Assembly (NCBI RefSeq): GCF_003402535.2
Contig: NZ_AP025171.1
Location: forward strand, 2,790,001-2,854,000
DNA from: Cupriavidus sp. P-10
GTDB taxonomy: Bacteria > Pseudomonadota > Gammaproteobacteria > Burkholderiales > Burkholderiaceae
Length of the DNA stretch: 64,000 nt
Direction of reading: 5' to 3'
Part shown: piece after piece, positions 8,813 through 17,603 of the stretch
Position numbering within the stretch: position 1 is the stretch's first letter
Layout: each line of letters starts with the position of its first letter
Program-made: the position numbers and the translations under genes
The notes under the pieces: generated by a model
What the model was told of the DNA's origin: nothing
The model's input: only the letters and a program-made list of their open reading frames with translations
The model's database searches: none

Positions 8813-9403
8813 TCAGCCCTTGCCGGCAGCGCCACGCTGCCCGAACCAGTGCAGTTCCAGGCATGCGCGCAGCCGCATGCGGGCCCGGTACAGCATGGCC
8901 CATGCATTGGTCGCGCTGATCTGCAAGACCTGACAGATTTCTTCGGTATCCAGCTCCAGCCACTCGCGCATCATGAACAGCCGGCCCAGCCGCGGCGGCA
9001 GCCGGTCGACGCATAGCTGCAGGATTTCGAAGAATTCGCGGCGCTCGAAGGCGCGCTCGGGATCGCCCCAGTCGGAAGGCGGATCCTGGTAGTGGCCGTT
9101 GCGCGTGAACAGCGCATCCAGCGCCTCCTGCTCCGATGGCGCCTCGCCGTCCTCCGGCGCCACCAGCGCCAGCCGCACCTCGCGCCGCCCGCTGCGCAGG
9201 CTGTCGATCAGCTTGTGCTTGAGGATGCCGACCAGGTAGGTGCGCAGCGACGACTGGCCGGCAAAGCGTTCCGGGTGCTCCAGCACGGCCAGCAGCGTCT
9301 CCGACACCGCGTCTTCCGCCAGCACTTCATCGCGCAGCTGCAGGCGCGCAAAGCGCAGCAGGTAGGGCCGTAGGGCCTGCAGTTCGGCAGGATCGAGGCT
9401 CAT
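8813..9403 (-). CDS. ECF-type RNA polymerase sigma factor
   Basis: This 196-residue sigma-70 family protein has region 2 (LLRFARLQLRDEVLAEDAV with the Leu-Ala-Glu-Asp-Ala motif) and region 4 (LPPRLGRLFMMREWLELDTEEICQVLQIS, a helix-turn-helix). It would direct core RNA polymerase to a small regulon and be held inactive by the zinc-finger protein downstream. Starts at 9403 (MSLDPAEL) or at the double ATG 9436/9439 are both possible; neither has a convincing ribosome binding site. Targets are unknown. Its own operon and the facing exported repeat protein are natural candidates. Confidence 0.88.
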   Translation of the reverse strand: MSLDPAELQALRPYLLRFARLQLRDEVLAEDAVSETLLAVLEHPERFAGQSSLRTYLVGILKHKLIDSLRSGRREVRLALVAPEDGEAPSEQEALDALFTRNGHYQDPPSDWGDPERAFERREFFEILQLCVDRLPPRLGRLFMMREWLELDTEEICQVLQISATNAWAMLYRARMRLRACLELHWFGQRGAAGKG

Positions 9404-9468
9404 GGGGGCGCGTCCGCGGCGTGAGGGATGCGCCATCATACCGCCGGGCCCGCTTCCGGGCACGCGCT

Positions 9469-11091
9469 TCAGTTCAGCCCGCGGAACTGCCCGCACAAGC
9501 GGAACACATCCTCGTTCAGCGGCACCTCCCGCGCGAGGGCATAGCGCGTGGCCAGCTTGAGCAGCTCCTTGATATCGCGCCCGCTGGCCTTGGGGTAGGC
9601 CCGCAGCAGCGCCTCGACCAGCCCGTCGCCCAGCTCGGCGCCGAATTGCGCCGCCTGCAGCCGCCACAGGCGCCGCGCATCGTCCTTGCCCGGCGTTTCG
9701 TAGTGGATGGTGGCGATGCAGCGCGACAGGATGGCATCGTCGACATCGCCGATGCGGTTGGTGGTCATGAACAGCAGGCCGTTGAAGTACTCCAGCGTGC
9801 GCAGGAACTCGGCGACGATGGCGTTGTGCTCGAGGTCGTTGTCGCGGCAGCGGATATAGACGTCGGCTTCATCGAGCAGCAGGATCGCGTTCCAGCGCAT
9901 GGCGCGCTGCAGGATGCCGCTCAGGCTGGCGCCAACCGACGCCGCCGTGGTGCCGAGCTGTCCCGAATGAACCCGGTACAGCGGCTTGCCGACGACCTCG
10001 GCATAGATCTCCGCGGTCAGCGTCTTGCCCAGCCCCGGCGCGCCCTGGCACAGGATGGTGGTGCCGCCCGACTTGCCGGGTACGAAGTCAGGCACCAGCA
10101 CGTCCATGTGCGAGGTCAGGATATCGATCAGGTCGCGGTGGTGGTCCGGCAGCACCAGCTTGTCGCGCAACCCGGGCTGGTAGCGGTATTCGGACAGGTG
10201 CTGTACATGCACCCAGAGATTGCGGTGCCACTCCAGGTGGAAGAGATGCACGTAGCCGTGCAGCGGCACCGCCTCGAAGCCCGCTTCCACCCCGGCCTCG
10301 CGCCAGAACGATGCATCGCAGCTCATCTCGAAACGGCGCGCGAGCCGCTCCTCGTCATTGACGCAGCGGGCCGCCACGCCGTCGGGAACGCGCGTCAGCT
10401 CGGCCGCGCCCTTGGCATCCAGCGACCACGCCGGCCCGCTGGCGACAAACTGCGCGCCGAAGCGCTGCTGGTAACGCACGAAGCGCCGCGCGTGGCGCTC
10501 GTACTCCTGCCGGAACTCGGCGCACTCCTTGTAGAAGCCGAACTCCGCCAGCAGATCGGGAATGGAGCGGTTGGCGATGTCGTCGCGCGTGATCACCATC
10601 GACGTGGTCATGCCGGCGCGGCGCTTGTGGTGGTCGGTCAGCTCGGAGTTGGCTGACTGCATGGTGTTGGCCAGCAGGTCCACCACCACATAGGGCATGC
10701 CCTGGTCGGGCGCCACGTAGCGCATGCGCCGTACCAGCCAGGGCAGCAGCACGCCGTCACGGTTGCGCTGGTAGAGCCAGCCGTCGATGGCATCGCGCGA
10801 CAGGTAGGCCACCAGCCCGCCGATCAGCTGGTCCAGCGCCGGGATGACGCGCGCCTGTGGCGCATTGTGGATATTGTCGAGCGCCAGCATCTGGAACATC
10901 AGCGCGCGCTGGTTCTGGCTCTTGCTCAGCGTGTAGAGCGAGTTCAGCGCCTGCGCGTCGAACAGCTTGCTCGACACCAGCATGTCGCCGTGGCACACGC
11001 CGTGCTCCTGCAGCTGGCGGGCCAGCGGCGTGCCCGTGCCGATCATGGCGAGCAGAGGGTGGATCAGCGCTTCCGGAATCTCGAAATCCAT
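9469..11091 (-). CDS. AAA-family ATPase with uncharacterised N-terminal domain
   Basis: This is a 540-residue protein. The C-terminal half is a classic AAA module with Walker A GAPGLGKT (350-357), Walker B LLLDEAD (404-410), and a sensor-1 stretch MTTNRIGDVDD. The first 330 residues match no family I can name; they are helical and rich in His, Arg and aromatic residues. The start at 11091 (MDFEIPEAL) is preferred because GGGAGTG precedes it. It sits 65 bp upstream of the sigma gene and 47 bp downstream of the hydrolase, all on the minus strand. A remodelling or chaperone-like role is a guess from the AAA fold. Confidence 0.8.
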   Translation of the reverse strand: MDFEIPEALIHPLLAMIGTGTPLARQLQEHGVCHGDMLVSSKLFDAQALNSLYTLSKSQNQRALMFQMLALDNIHNAPQARVIPALDQLIGGLVAYLSRDAIDGWLYQRNRDGVLLPWLVRRMRYVAPDQGMPYVVVDLLANTMQSANSELTDHHKRRAGMTTSMVITRDDIANRSIPDLLAEFGFYKECAEFRQEYERHARRFVRYQQRFGAQFVASGPAWSLDAKGAAELTRVPDGVAARCVNDEERLARRFEMSCDASFWREAGVEAGFEAVPLHGYVHLFHLEWHRNLWVHVQHLSEYRYQPGLRDKLVLPDHHRDLIDILTSHMDVLVPDFVPGKSGGTTILCQGAPGLGKTLTAEIYAEVVGKPLYRVHSGQLGTTAASVGASLSGILQRAMRWNAILLLDEADVYIRCRDNDLEHNAIVAEFLRTLEYFNGLLFMTTNRIGDVDDAILSRCIATIHYETPGKDDARRLWRLQAAQFGAELGDGLVEALLRAYPKASGRDIKELLKLATRYALAREVPLNEDVFRLCGQFRGLN

Positions 11092-11138
11092 CGAACACAC
11101 TCCCGTTTGCCGTGCGCCCCGCTGGACGCCGCGGCGAT

Positions 11139-11843
11139 TCACTGCAGGAAGAACGCGATGGCCTGCTCCACCACCGGCGGGTGGATGACATGCAGGCCAT
11201 CGAATTCCACGTACTCGACCGCGTAGCCGGCGGCCCTGAGCCTGGCCGCATGGGCGCGGCCGCTGGTGGCGATGGGCAACTGCTCGTCGTCGCGTCCGTG
11301 CGCGACGAATACCTTCGGCGCGCCTTCCTGCATGAACACCGACATGAAGCCGCCGGAAAACGCCAGCACGTGGCTGGCAATGTCGCCATTGGTGATGCCG
11401 ACCGACAGCGCGTAGCTGGCGCCATCGGAGAAACCGGCAAAGCCCACACGATCGCGGTCGATGCGGTAGCGCGACGCGACCGCGGCCAGCGCCCGGTGCA
11501 GGCGTTCCAGGTCCGGGCCGTTGCCGCCGATCACGATGTCCCAGGTCGGGTAGAGCGACTGCGGCGCAAGCACCAGGAAGCCGTGCCGCTGCGCATGGGG
11601 CTCCAGATGCGGCAGGACCTTTTCGGCATGGCCGCCGGCGCCATGGAACATCACCAGCAGCGGCACCGGCGCACCGGCATCCAGGCCCTCGGGCACGAAC
11701 AGCACCGCATCGCGTTCGGCCGCCACGCCCAGCCCGTGGCGGCCCGCCGGCAGCGGTGCGGCAGCCGGGCCGGAGCGATCGGCGCGGTGCGCCGGATCAT
11801 CGAAGGTGAAAGACAGGCGACCGAACAGGGAGGGATCGAGCAT
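11139..11843 (-). CDS. Alpha/beta hydrolase, esterase/PHB-depolymerase-like
   Basis: This 234-residue cytoplasmic serine hydrolase has an oxyanion segment MFHGAGG, the nucleophile elbow GFSDG, a late Asp in HGRDDEQLP and a final His in DGLHVIHP. The layout fits phospholipase/carboxylesterase-type or Esterase_phb-type enzymes. There is no signal peptide if translation starts at 11843 (MLDPSLFG). It is divergent from the SfnB-like gene and shares a promoter region carrying the dyad at 11904-11922. The substrate is unknown. Confidence 0.8.
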   Translation of the reverse strand: MLDPSLFGRLSFTFDDPAHRADRSGPAAAPLPAGRHGLGVAAERDAVLFVPEGLDAGAPVPLLVMFHGAGGHAEKVLPHLEPHAQRHGFLVLAPQSLYPTWDIVIGGNGPDLERLHRALAAVASRYRIDRDRVGFAGFSDGASYALSVGITNGDIASHVLAFSGGFMSVFMQEGAPKVFVAHGRDDEQLPIATSGRAHAARLRAAGYAVEYVEFDGLHVIHPPVVEQAIAFFLQ

Positions 11844-11903
11844 GGTGGCGGGGGATCCTGATGCGCTGGCGGGCTGAAAGTGCAGCGCCTGCGTCACTGA
11901 TAT

Positions 11904-11922
11904 TTTGTATATTACATACAAA
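11904..11922. promoter_or_regulatory. Perfect inverted repeat TTTGTAT-N5-ATACAAA
   Basis: This AT-rich dyad stands out in very GC-rich DNA. It lies in the 200-bp divergent region between the hydrolase (start 11843) and the SfnB-like gene (start 12044). A partly symmetric outer pair GATAT/ATATC flanks it at 11899 and 11925. It is a probable operator for a regulator encoded elsewhere, controlling one or both genes. Confidence 0.6.
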
Positions 11923-12043
11923 CGATATCTCGCGCCACCACCCGTCCGAGTGCCTGAATATCGATATGGGCTTTCCTTCGTTCCCCCGCCAGTCACCGTT
12001 CCCTATGCTGGGCCCCTGCGATTTTGATACGGAGGAATCACCC

Positions 12044-13270
12044 ATGAACGCACCGCTGGCCATCGATGCCCCGCATGCCCGGCATGCGCTGCGCGCCGCG
12101 CTGGAAGGCGTACCGGCACTGGCCGGGCAGATAGGCACCGATGCCGCCGCGCGCGAGGCGCAGCGCCTGCTGCCGCATGAAGGCTTTGCCCTGTTCCGCC
12201 AGTCCGGCCTGGGCCTGCTGCGCATCCCCGTGGAAAGGGGCGGGCTGGGCGGCTCGCTGGTCGACCTGTTCGAAGTGATCGCCGCGATCGCGGCCGAGGA
12301 ATCGAACGTGGCGCACGCGCTGCGCATCCACTTCGACCAGACCGAATCGCTGCGCCTGTCGCCGCGCTCGGCGTTCAACGATCTGCAGGTGCAGCGCATC
12401 GTGGGCGGGGCCATCTTCGGCGGCGCCTCGACCGAGCGCGGCACCGCGCGGCCGGGCGAGATCACCACGGCGCTGCGGCGCGACGGCGCGCACTACCGCG
12501 TCAGCGGCAAGAAGTACTACTCGACCGGCACGGCCTTTGCCGACTATGCCCGCATCAACGTGCAGGACCCCGACGGCGAACCGGTCTTCATCATCATCCC
12601 GACTGACCGTCCCGGCTTCAGCGTGATCGACGACTGGGACGGCATGGGCCAGCGCATGACCGCCAGCGGCAGCCTGGTGCTCGACGACGTGCCCGTGCTG
12701 GCCGACGAAGTCGCGCGGCGCGGCAACACCACGCTGGTCGGCCGCCATTGCGGCGCGCTGCGCCAGCTGCACCTGGTGGCGGTGGCCGCCGGCATCGTGC
12801 GCAACGCATGGGCCGACGCCACGCGCTATGTGCGCGAGCACGGCCGCCCGGTGCTGCACAGCCCGGCGCCCACCGCGCGCGAAGACCACTTCATCCAGCA
12901 GGTGATCGGCGACCTGGCCGCGCACAGTCACGCCATCGACGCGCTGGTGCGCGAAAACGCGCGCGCGCTTGACCGCTCCGCCGACGCCTTGCACGTCGGC
13001 GCCGACGATGCCGAGGCACTGGTGCTGCAAGCCGCGCTGGCCACCGCGCAGACCCAGCTGGTGGTCAGCAAGCTGGCGCTGCATGTGGGCGAGCGCATGT
13101 TCGAGGCCGGCGGCGCCTCGGCCACGTCGCGGCAGCACAACTTCGACCGCCACTGGCGCAACCTGCGCACGATCTTCAGCCACAACCCGCTGCTGCACAA
13201 AGGACGCGTGGTGGGCGCCTACCACCTCAACGGCGAGACCACGCACCTGACCGAAGGCCGCGTGTTCTGA
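12044..13270 (+). CDS. SfnB-family / acyl-CoA-dehydrogenase-like flavin monooxygenase
   Basis: This 408-residue member of the acyl-CoA dehydrogenase fold belongs with the SfnB/DszC-type enzymes that use reduced flavin and oxygen on organosulfur compounds. Visible marks are the N-terminal helical domain (LRIPVERGGLGGSL), the beta domain (SGKKYYSTGTAFADY) and the C-terminal tail RQHNFDRHWRNLRTIFSHNP, typical of this subgroup. The start is fixed by GGAGGA at 12031-12036. The FMN monooxygenase follows after 23 bp. A role in using sulfur from sulfones, sulfonates or similar compounds is inferred from the pairing. Confidence 0.85.
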   Translation: MNAPLAIDAPHARHALRAALEGVPALAGQIGTDAAAREAQRLLPHEGFALFRQSGLGLLRIPVERGGLGGSLVDLFEVIAAIAAEESNVAHALRIHFDQTESLRLSPRSAFNDLQVQRIVGGAIFGGASTERGTARPGEITTALRRDGAHYRVSGKKYYSTGTAFADYARINVQDPDGEPVFIIIPTDRPGFSVIDDWDGMGQRMTASGSLVLDDVPVLADEVARRGNTTLVGRHCGALRQLHLVAVAAGIVRNAWADATRYVREHGRPVLHSPAPTAREDHFIQQVIGDLAAHSHAIDALVRENARALDRSADALHVGADDAEALVLQAALATAQTQLVVSKLALHVGERMFEAGGASATSRQHNFDRHWRNLRTIFSHNPLLHKGRVVGAYHLNGETTHLTEGRVF

Positions 13271-13293
13271 CGCGCCGCGTCCGGAGACCAACC

Positions 13294-14634
13294 ATGACAG
13301 CAAGCACCCCGCAGCGCCAGCTGCACCTGAACATCAACGCGCTGCATTCCGGCTTCGTGCCATCGGCCTGGCGGCTGCCGGACAGCAACGTGCGCGCCTT
13401 TGTCGACGTGCAGCACTACGTGCGCCTGGCGCGTATCGCCGAAGCCGGAAAGTTTGACGCCATCTTCCTGGCCGACAATGCGTCGATCGCCGACCAGATC
13501 TACTTCCGCCCGATCACGGCGCTGGAACCGACGCTGCTGCTGGCCAGCGTGGCGGCGGCCACCACCCATATCGGCCTGGTGGCCACGGTCTCGACCAGCT
13601 ACAACGAGCCCTACAACATCGCGCGGCGCTTCGCCACGCTGGACCATCTCAGCGGCGGCCGCGCCGGCTGGAACGTCGTCACCACCGCCGACGCGGGCTC
13701 GGCGCGCAACTTCGGCCGCAGCGCGCCGATCGAGCATGGCCAGCGCTATGCGCGCGCGGACGAGTTCACCCGCATCGTCAAGGCGCTGTGGGACAGCTGG
13801 GAAGACGACGCCTTCGTCGGCGACAAGGACGCCGGCCGCTTCGTCGATCCCGGCAAGCTGGCGCCGGTGGCACACCAGGGCACCTTCTTCGACGTGCATG
13901 GCCCGCTGAACCTGCCGCGTCCGCCGCAGGGGCACCCCGTGCTGTTCCAGGCGGGCGGCTCGGCCGATGGCCGCGAACTGGCCGCCCTGCATGCCGAGGC
14001 GGTGTTCTCCGCGTCGCAGTCGTTCGAGGAAGCGCTCGCCTACAAGCGCGAGATCAACGCGCGCGCCGAGGCGCACGGGCGCGGGCCGCATGCCGTGAAG
14101 ATCCTGCCGGGCCTGACCACCATCATCGGCGCCACCGAAGCGCAGGCACGGCAACGCCGCGACGAACTGGTCGAGCTGATCCCGTGGGACTACAGCCTGA
14201 ACCGCCTGGCCGGCACGCTCGGCATCGCGGTGGAGCGCCTGCGCCTGGATGCGCCGCTGCCAGCCGAGATCGCGCTGCCGGCCGACGGCAACCACACCTT
14301 CTTCCGCGCCACGCTGGCGCTGGCGCGGCGCGAGCGGCTGACGGTGCGCGAGTTGATCCGCGAGCTGGCCGGCGGCGGCGGTCATCGCGTGATCGTCGGC
14401 ACGCCCGAGCAGATCGCCGACGATATCGAGCACTGGTTCCGCCACGGTGCCGCCGACGGCTTTAACCTGATGCCCGATGCGCTGCCCGACGGGCTGCAGG
14501 ATTTTGTCGACGGCGTGGTGCCGATCCTGCAGCGCCGCGGCATCTTCCGCACCGGGTACGAAGGCGCGACGCTGCGCCAGCATCTCGGCCTGCAGCGGCC
14601 GGCCGGACGCACGGCGGCACGCGCGGCGGCTTGA
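13294..14634 (+). CDS. FMN-dependent monooxygenase, NtaA/SnaA/DszA family
   Basis: This 446-residue luciferase-like TIM-barrel enzyme shows the family N-terminus (LHLNINALHSGFVPSAWRLP), the FDAIFLADN stretch and SGGRAGWNVVTTADAGSARNFG, characteristic of the NtaA/DszA branch. Such enzymes use FMNH2 and O2 to cleave C-S or C-N bonds and need a separate flavin reductase, which is not seen nearby. It is co-transcribed with the SfnB-like gene. Its stop codon lies inside a triplicated 10-bp unit. The natural substrate is not known. Confidence 0.88.
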   Translation: MTASTPQRQLHLNINALHSGFVPSAWRLPDSNVRAFVDVQHYVRLARIAEAGKFDAIFLADNASIADQIYFRPITALEPTLLLASVAAATTHIGLVATVSTSYNEPYNIARRFATLDHLSGGRAGWNVVTTADAGSARNFGRSAPIEHGQRYARADEFTRIVKALWDSWEDDAFVGDKDAGRFVDPGKLAPVAHQGTFFDVHGPLNLPRPPQGHPVLFQAGGSADGRELAALHAEAVFSASQSFEEALAYKREINARAEAHGRGPHAVKILPGLTTIIGATEAQARQRRDELVELIPWDYSLNRLAGTLGIAVERLRLDAPLPAEIALPADGNHTFFRATLALARRERLTVRELIRELAGGGGHRVIVGTPEQIADDIEHWFRHGAADGFNLMPDALPDGLQDFVDGVVPILQRRGIFRTGYEGATLRQHLGLQRPAGRTAARAAA

Positions 14635-14658
14635 GCGGGCTTGAGCGGGCTTGAGCGG
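14629..14658 (+). repeat. Three tandem copies of GCTTGAGCGG spanning a stop codon
   Basis: The first copy contains the TGA (14632-14634) that ends the FMN monooxygenase gene; two more exact copies follow, then decayed metN sequence begins. It is one of several stop-codon-spanning tandem duplications in this window. Confidence 0.9.
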
Positions 14659-15118
14659 ACAAGCCGCGCCATCGGGCGCGGCGAGCGCTTCGGCATCATC
14701 GGCCGCAGCGGCGCCGGCAAGTCGACGCCGCTGCGCACCATCAACATGCTGGAGCGCCCCGACGCCGGCCAGGTCCGCATCGACGGCGCCGACATCGGCG
14801 CGCTCGATGAAAACGGGCTGGTGGCGCTGCGCAGGCGCATCGGCATGATCTTCCAGCACTTCAACCTGCTCTCGGCACAAGACCGTCTTCGACAACGTGG
14901 CGCTGCCGCTGCGCGTGGCCGGAGTGCCGCGCCAGGAGATCGGCGCGCGCGTCGGCGAACTGCTCGATCTGGTCGGGCTGTCGTCCAAGGCGGATGCCTA
15001 CCCGGCGATGTTGTCGTCAGTGCTGGTCAATATGTTCCGCTCGATTCCGTTCATCATCCTGCTGGTGGCAATGCTGCCGGTGACGCGGATGATCGTCGGC
15101 ACCACCATGGGGACATAG
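14650..15118 (+). pseudogene. Remnant of metN fused to metI (methionine ABC importer)
   Basis: The first part reads as Met[14 protein letters not shown] (with Pro where Leu usually follows), then [10 protein letters not shown]. At about 14878 one extra base shifts the frame, after which MetN continues as [20 protein letters not shown] and reaches YPA. It then jumps straight into MetI sequence, [17 protein letters not shown], ending GTTMGT at a TAG. The MetN start, the rest of its ATPase domain and most of MetI are missing. This is a decayed and internally deleted locus, not a working transporter. Confidence 0.85.
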
Positions 15119-15130
15119 CGATGGCTTTCT

Positions 15131-15156
15131 CCCCTCTCCCGCTTGCGGGAGAGGGG
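15131..15156. repeat. REP-like hairpin, stem CCCCTCTCCCGC
   Basis: A 12-bp perfect stem with a 2-nt loop. It lies between the metNI remnant and the convergent ABC transporter gene, and matches the stems at 8443 and 53734. Confidence 0.85.
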
Positions 15157-15228
15157 CCGGGGGAGAGGGCTGGCGCGTGCCAAGCATGAAGACGCTTTAC
15201 TTCGTGGAGACTCCTGCTTTCTCCCCCG

Positions 15229-15254
15229 CCCCTCTCCCATAAATGGGAGAGGGG
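15229..15254. repeat. REP-like hairpin, variant stem CCCCTCTCCCAT
   Basis: A second 12-bp perfect stem 73 bp after the first, in inverted context near the 3' end of the ABC ATPase gene. The pair could form a larger paired element or terminate transcription from both sides. Confidence 0.8.
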
Positions 15255-15279
15255 AGACAACATTCGGCATGCGGGCGCA

Positions 15280-17010
15280 TCAGGCCGCTGTCGCCGCCAT
15301 CGCCGGGACCGCCGGGACCGCCGCCAGCAACTCCCGCGTGTACGAATGCCGCGGCGCCGCCCAGATCTGGTCACGATCCCCAGCTTCCACCAGCTGCCCG
15401 TCCCGCATCACCAGCACGCGATCCGCGATATAGCGGACCACCCCCAGATCGTGCGAGATAAACAGGCACGCCAGCCCGTACTCCGCCTGCAGATCGGCCA
15501 GCAGGTTCAGCACCTGCGCCTGCACCGATACATCCAGCGCCGACACCGGCTCATCGCAGACCAGCAACCGTGGCCGCACCACCAGCGCGCGCGCAATGCC
15601 GATGCGCTGCCGCTGCCCGCCCGAGAACTCATGCGGATAGCGCTCCAGCGCCGCGGCCGGCAGGCCGACGCGTTCGATCATGGCCAGCGCGCGTTCGCGA
15701 CGGACGTGGCGGTCGCGCACGCCGTGGATCTGCAGCGCGTCGCCGAGCAGTTCGCCCACGGTCTTGCGCGGGTTCAGCGAACCGTAGGGATCCTGGAACA
15801 CCAGTTGCATGGCGCCGCGCCATGGGCGCATGTGGCGCCGGTCAATTGCAGCAAGGTCAGTGCCGTCGAACTCGATGCGGCCGTGTTCGTGGTCGGCCAG
15901 CCGGAGCACGGCACGTGCCAGCGTGGACTTGCCGCAGCCGGACTCGCCCACCAGCGCCACGGTCTCGCCCGGGGCGATCTCGAACGATACGCCGCGTACC
16001 GCATGCGTCTGGTGCGCGCCGTTGCGATGCACTACGTGCAGGTCGTCGATGCGGATCAGCGGCGCCGTGGCGGTCGCCGCCGCTGGTGCGCGCAGTTCCG
16101 GTTGCGTCAGCCGGAACGCGGCGGGCGTACCGTCGGCGCGCCGCGCCACGCGCAGCTCGGGCAGGCGCCCGGTGCGGAAATGCGGCGCCTCGCCGTTGCC
16201 GTGCGCGGTGCTCAGCGAAGCGCCAAGCAGCGCCCGGGTATAGGGATGCGCCGGCTGCCTGAACAGCGCGTCCGTCGCCTGCTCTTCCACCTTGATGCCG
16301 TCATGCATCACCGCCACACGGTCGGCCCAGCGCGACACCACGCCCAGGTCGTGCGTGATCAGCAGCATCGCCATCGACAGCTCGCGCCGCAGCGTGTCGA
16401 GCAGTTCCAGGATCTGGGCCTGCACCGTAACATCGAGCGCGGTGGTAGGCTCGTCGGCCACCAGCAAGCGCGGCGAGCAGGCGATCGCGATGGCGATCAT
16501 CACGCGCTGGCGCTGCCCGCCGGAAAGCTGGTGCGGATAGGCGTGGAAGCGCCGCGCCGGCTCCGGCATGCGCACTTGTTCGAGCAGTTCCAGCGCGCGT
16601 GCGGCTGCGGCGCGCGCCGACAGGGGCTTGTGCAGCCGCAACGCCTCCACGATCTGCGCGCCCGCGGTCAGCACCGGGTTCAGCGATGTCATCGGCTCCT
16701 GGAACACCATCGACACGGCATTGCCGCGCACCGCGGTCATGTCCCGCTCGGACAGCGGCAGCAGGTCGCGCCCTTCCAGCAGGATGCGGCCGCTGGCCTG
16801 TGCAGATGCCGGCAGCAGGCGCAGCAGCGCCAGTGCGGTGGTCGACTTGCCGCAGCCCGACTCGCCCACCAGCGCCACGGTTTCGCCCTGGCGGATGTCC
16901 AGGTCGAGGGCGGACACCGCGGGCCGTCCGGCGCCCGGGTAGCGGATGGTCAGGTCGCGCAGCGAAAGCAGGGATTGCGTCATCATCGGTCGGGATTCAT
17001 GTGGCGGCAT
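15280..17010 (-). CDS. Fused dual ABC ATPase of a peptide/nickel-type importer (DppD-DppF-like)
   Basis: This is a 576-residue protein with two complete ABC domains in tandem. Each has Walker [10 protein letters not shown], a signature (LSGGQRQR in the first half, FSGGQRQR in the second) and a Walker B ([20 protein letters not shown]). It powers the importer formed by the two permeases and the binding protein upstream. The start at 17010 overlaps the AhpD-like stop by 14 bp, suggesting coupled translation; ATGs at 16986 and 16983 are alternatives. The fused form resembles GsiA/YejF. Confidence 0.92.
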   Translation of the reverse strand: MPPHESRPMMTQSLLSLRDLTIRYPGAGRPAVSALDLDIRQGETVALVGESGCGKSTTALALLRLLPASAQASGRILLEGRDLLPLSERDMTAVRGNAVSMVFQEPMTSLNPVLTAGAQIVEALRLHKPLSARAAAARALELLEQVRMPEPARRFHAYPHQLSGGQRQRVMIAIAIACSPRLLVADEPTTALDVTVQAQILELLDTLRRELSMAMLLITHDLGVVSRWADRVAVMHDGIKVEEQATDALFRQPAHPYTRALLGASLSTAHGNGEAPHFRTGRLPELRVARRADGTPAAFRLTQPELRAPAAATATAPLIRIDDLHVVHRNGAHQTHAVRGVSFEIAPGETVALVGESGCGKSTLARAVLRLADHEHGRIEFDGTDLAAIDRRHMRPWRGAMQLVFQDPYGSLNPRKTVGELLGDALQIHGVRDRHVRRERALAMIERVGLPAAALERYPHEFSGGQRQRIGIARALVVRPRLLVCDEPVSALDVSVQAQVLNLLADLQAEYGLACLFISHDLGVVRYIADRVLVMRDGQLVEAGDRDQIWAAPRHSYTRELLAAVPAVPAMAATAA

Positions 17011-17548
17011 GCACCTCGGCGGCCAGCAGTTCCGGCTCGACCTGGATTTCCAGCGCCTCGTTGAAGCGCGCGAAGAACGCGCACAGCGCCGCGCGCAAGG
17101 TCAGCTCGACCACCTGCGCCTCGGAGAAATGTTCGCGCAGCTTCCCCACCAGCGTGTCGGTGACGCGCTGCGTGGTGACCTGCACGGTGTAGTCGCGCAC
17201 CAGCCGCTCGACCGGATCCAGCCCGGGCACGTCGGGTTCGAGGATATTGGCCACGGTGTCCGCATCCACGCCCAGCGCTTCGAGCCGTGGCTCGTGATGC
17301 GTGATGCAGTAGTGGCAGGCATTGAGCCGCGATGCCGTGACCAGCACGATCTCTAGATGCCGGCGCGTGATCAGCGCATCGCGGGCGGAGTCGAGCAGCA
17401 GGCCGAACAGGTGCTCGACGGCGGGCGGCCGGTGGCCGAGCACCTTGAGCATGTTGCCGAAGGCGCCGTACTCGCGCTCCACGCGCCCGTACACGGCGCG
17501 GGCATCATCGGGAAGGCGGGAAGCATCGATAGGGTTGACGCGGGCCAA
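16997..17548 (-). CDS. AhpD-fold carboxymuconolactone decarboxylase-like protein, TTG start
   Basis: This 183-residue protein has the AhpD/CMD signature ACHYCITHH (CxxC plus His), linked to peroxidase or thiol-disulfide chemistry. I place the start at a TTG at 17548 because AGGAGA lies 6 bp before it; longer frames start in non-coding DNA. It is embedded between a permease gene and the ATPase gene of a Dpp-type importer. That arrangement is known from loci where CMD proteins accompany this kind of transporter and luciferase-like monooxygenases. The exact reaction is unknown. Confidence 0.8.
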   Translation of the reverse strand: MARVNPIDASRLPDDARAVYGRVEREYGAFGNMLKVLGHRPPAVEHLFGLLLDSARDALITRRHLEIVLVTASRLNACHYCITHHEPRLEALGVDADTVANILEPDVPGLDPVERLVRDYTVQVTTQRVTDTLVGKLREHFSEAQVVELTLRAALCAFFARFNEALEIQVEPELLAAEVHAAT

Positions 17549-17563
17549 AAGGATTCTCCTGAA

Positions 17564-17587
17564 GGGAAGGCATAAGGGAAGGCATAA
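17564..17587. repeat. Two tandem copies of GGGAAGGCATAA
   Basis: An exact 12-bp direct duplication in the 55-bp gap between the permease stop and the AhpD-like start. It is one of several 12-bp duplications at gene boundaries in this window. Confidence 0.85.
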
Positions 17588-17603
17588 GGCCGCGCGGGCC
17601 ACC

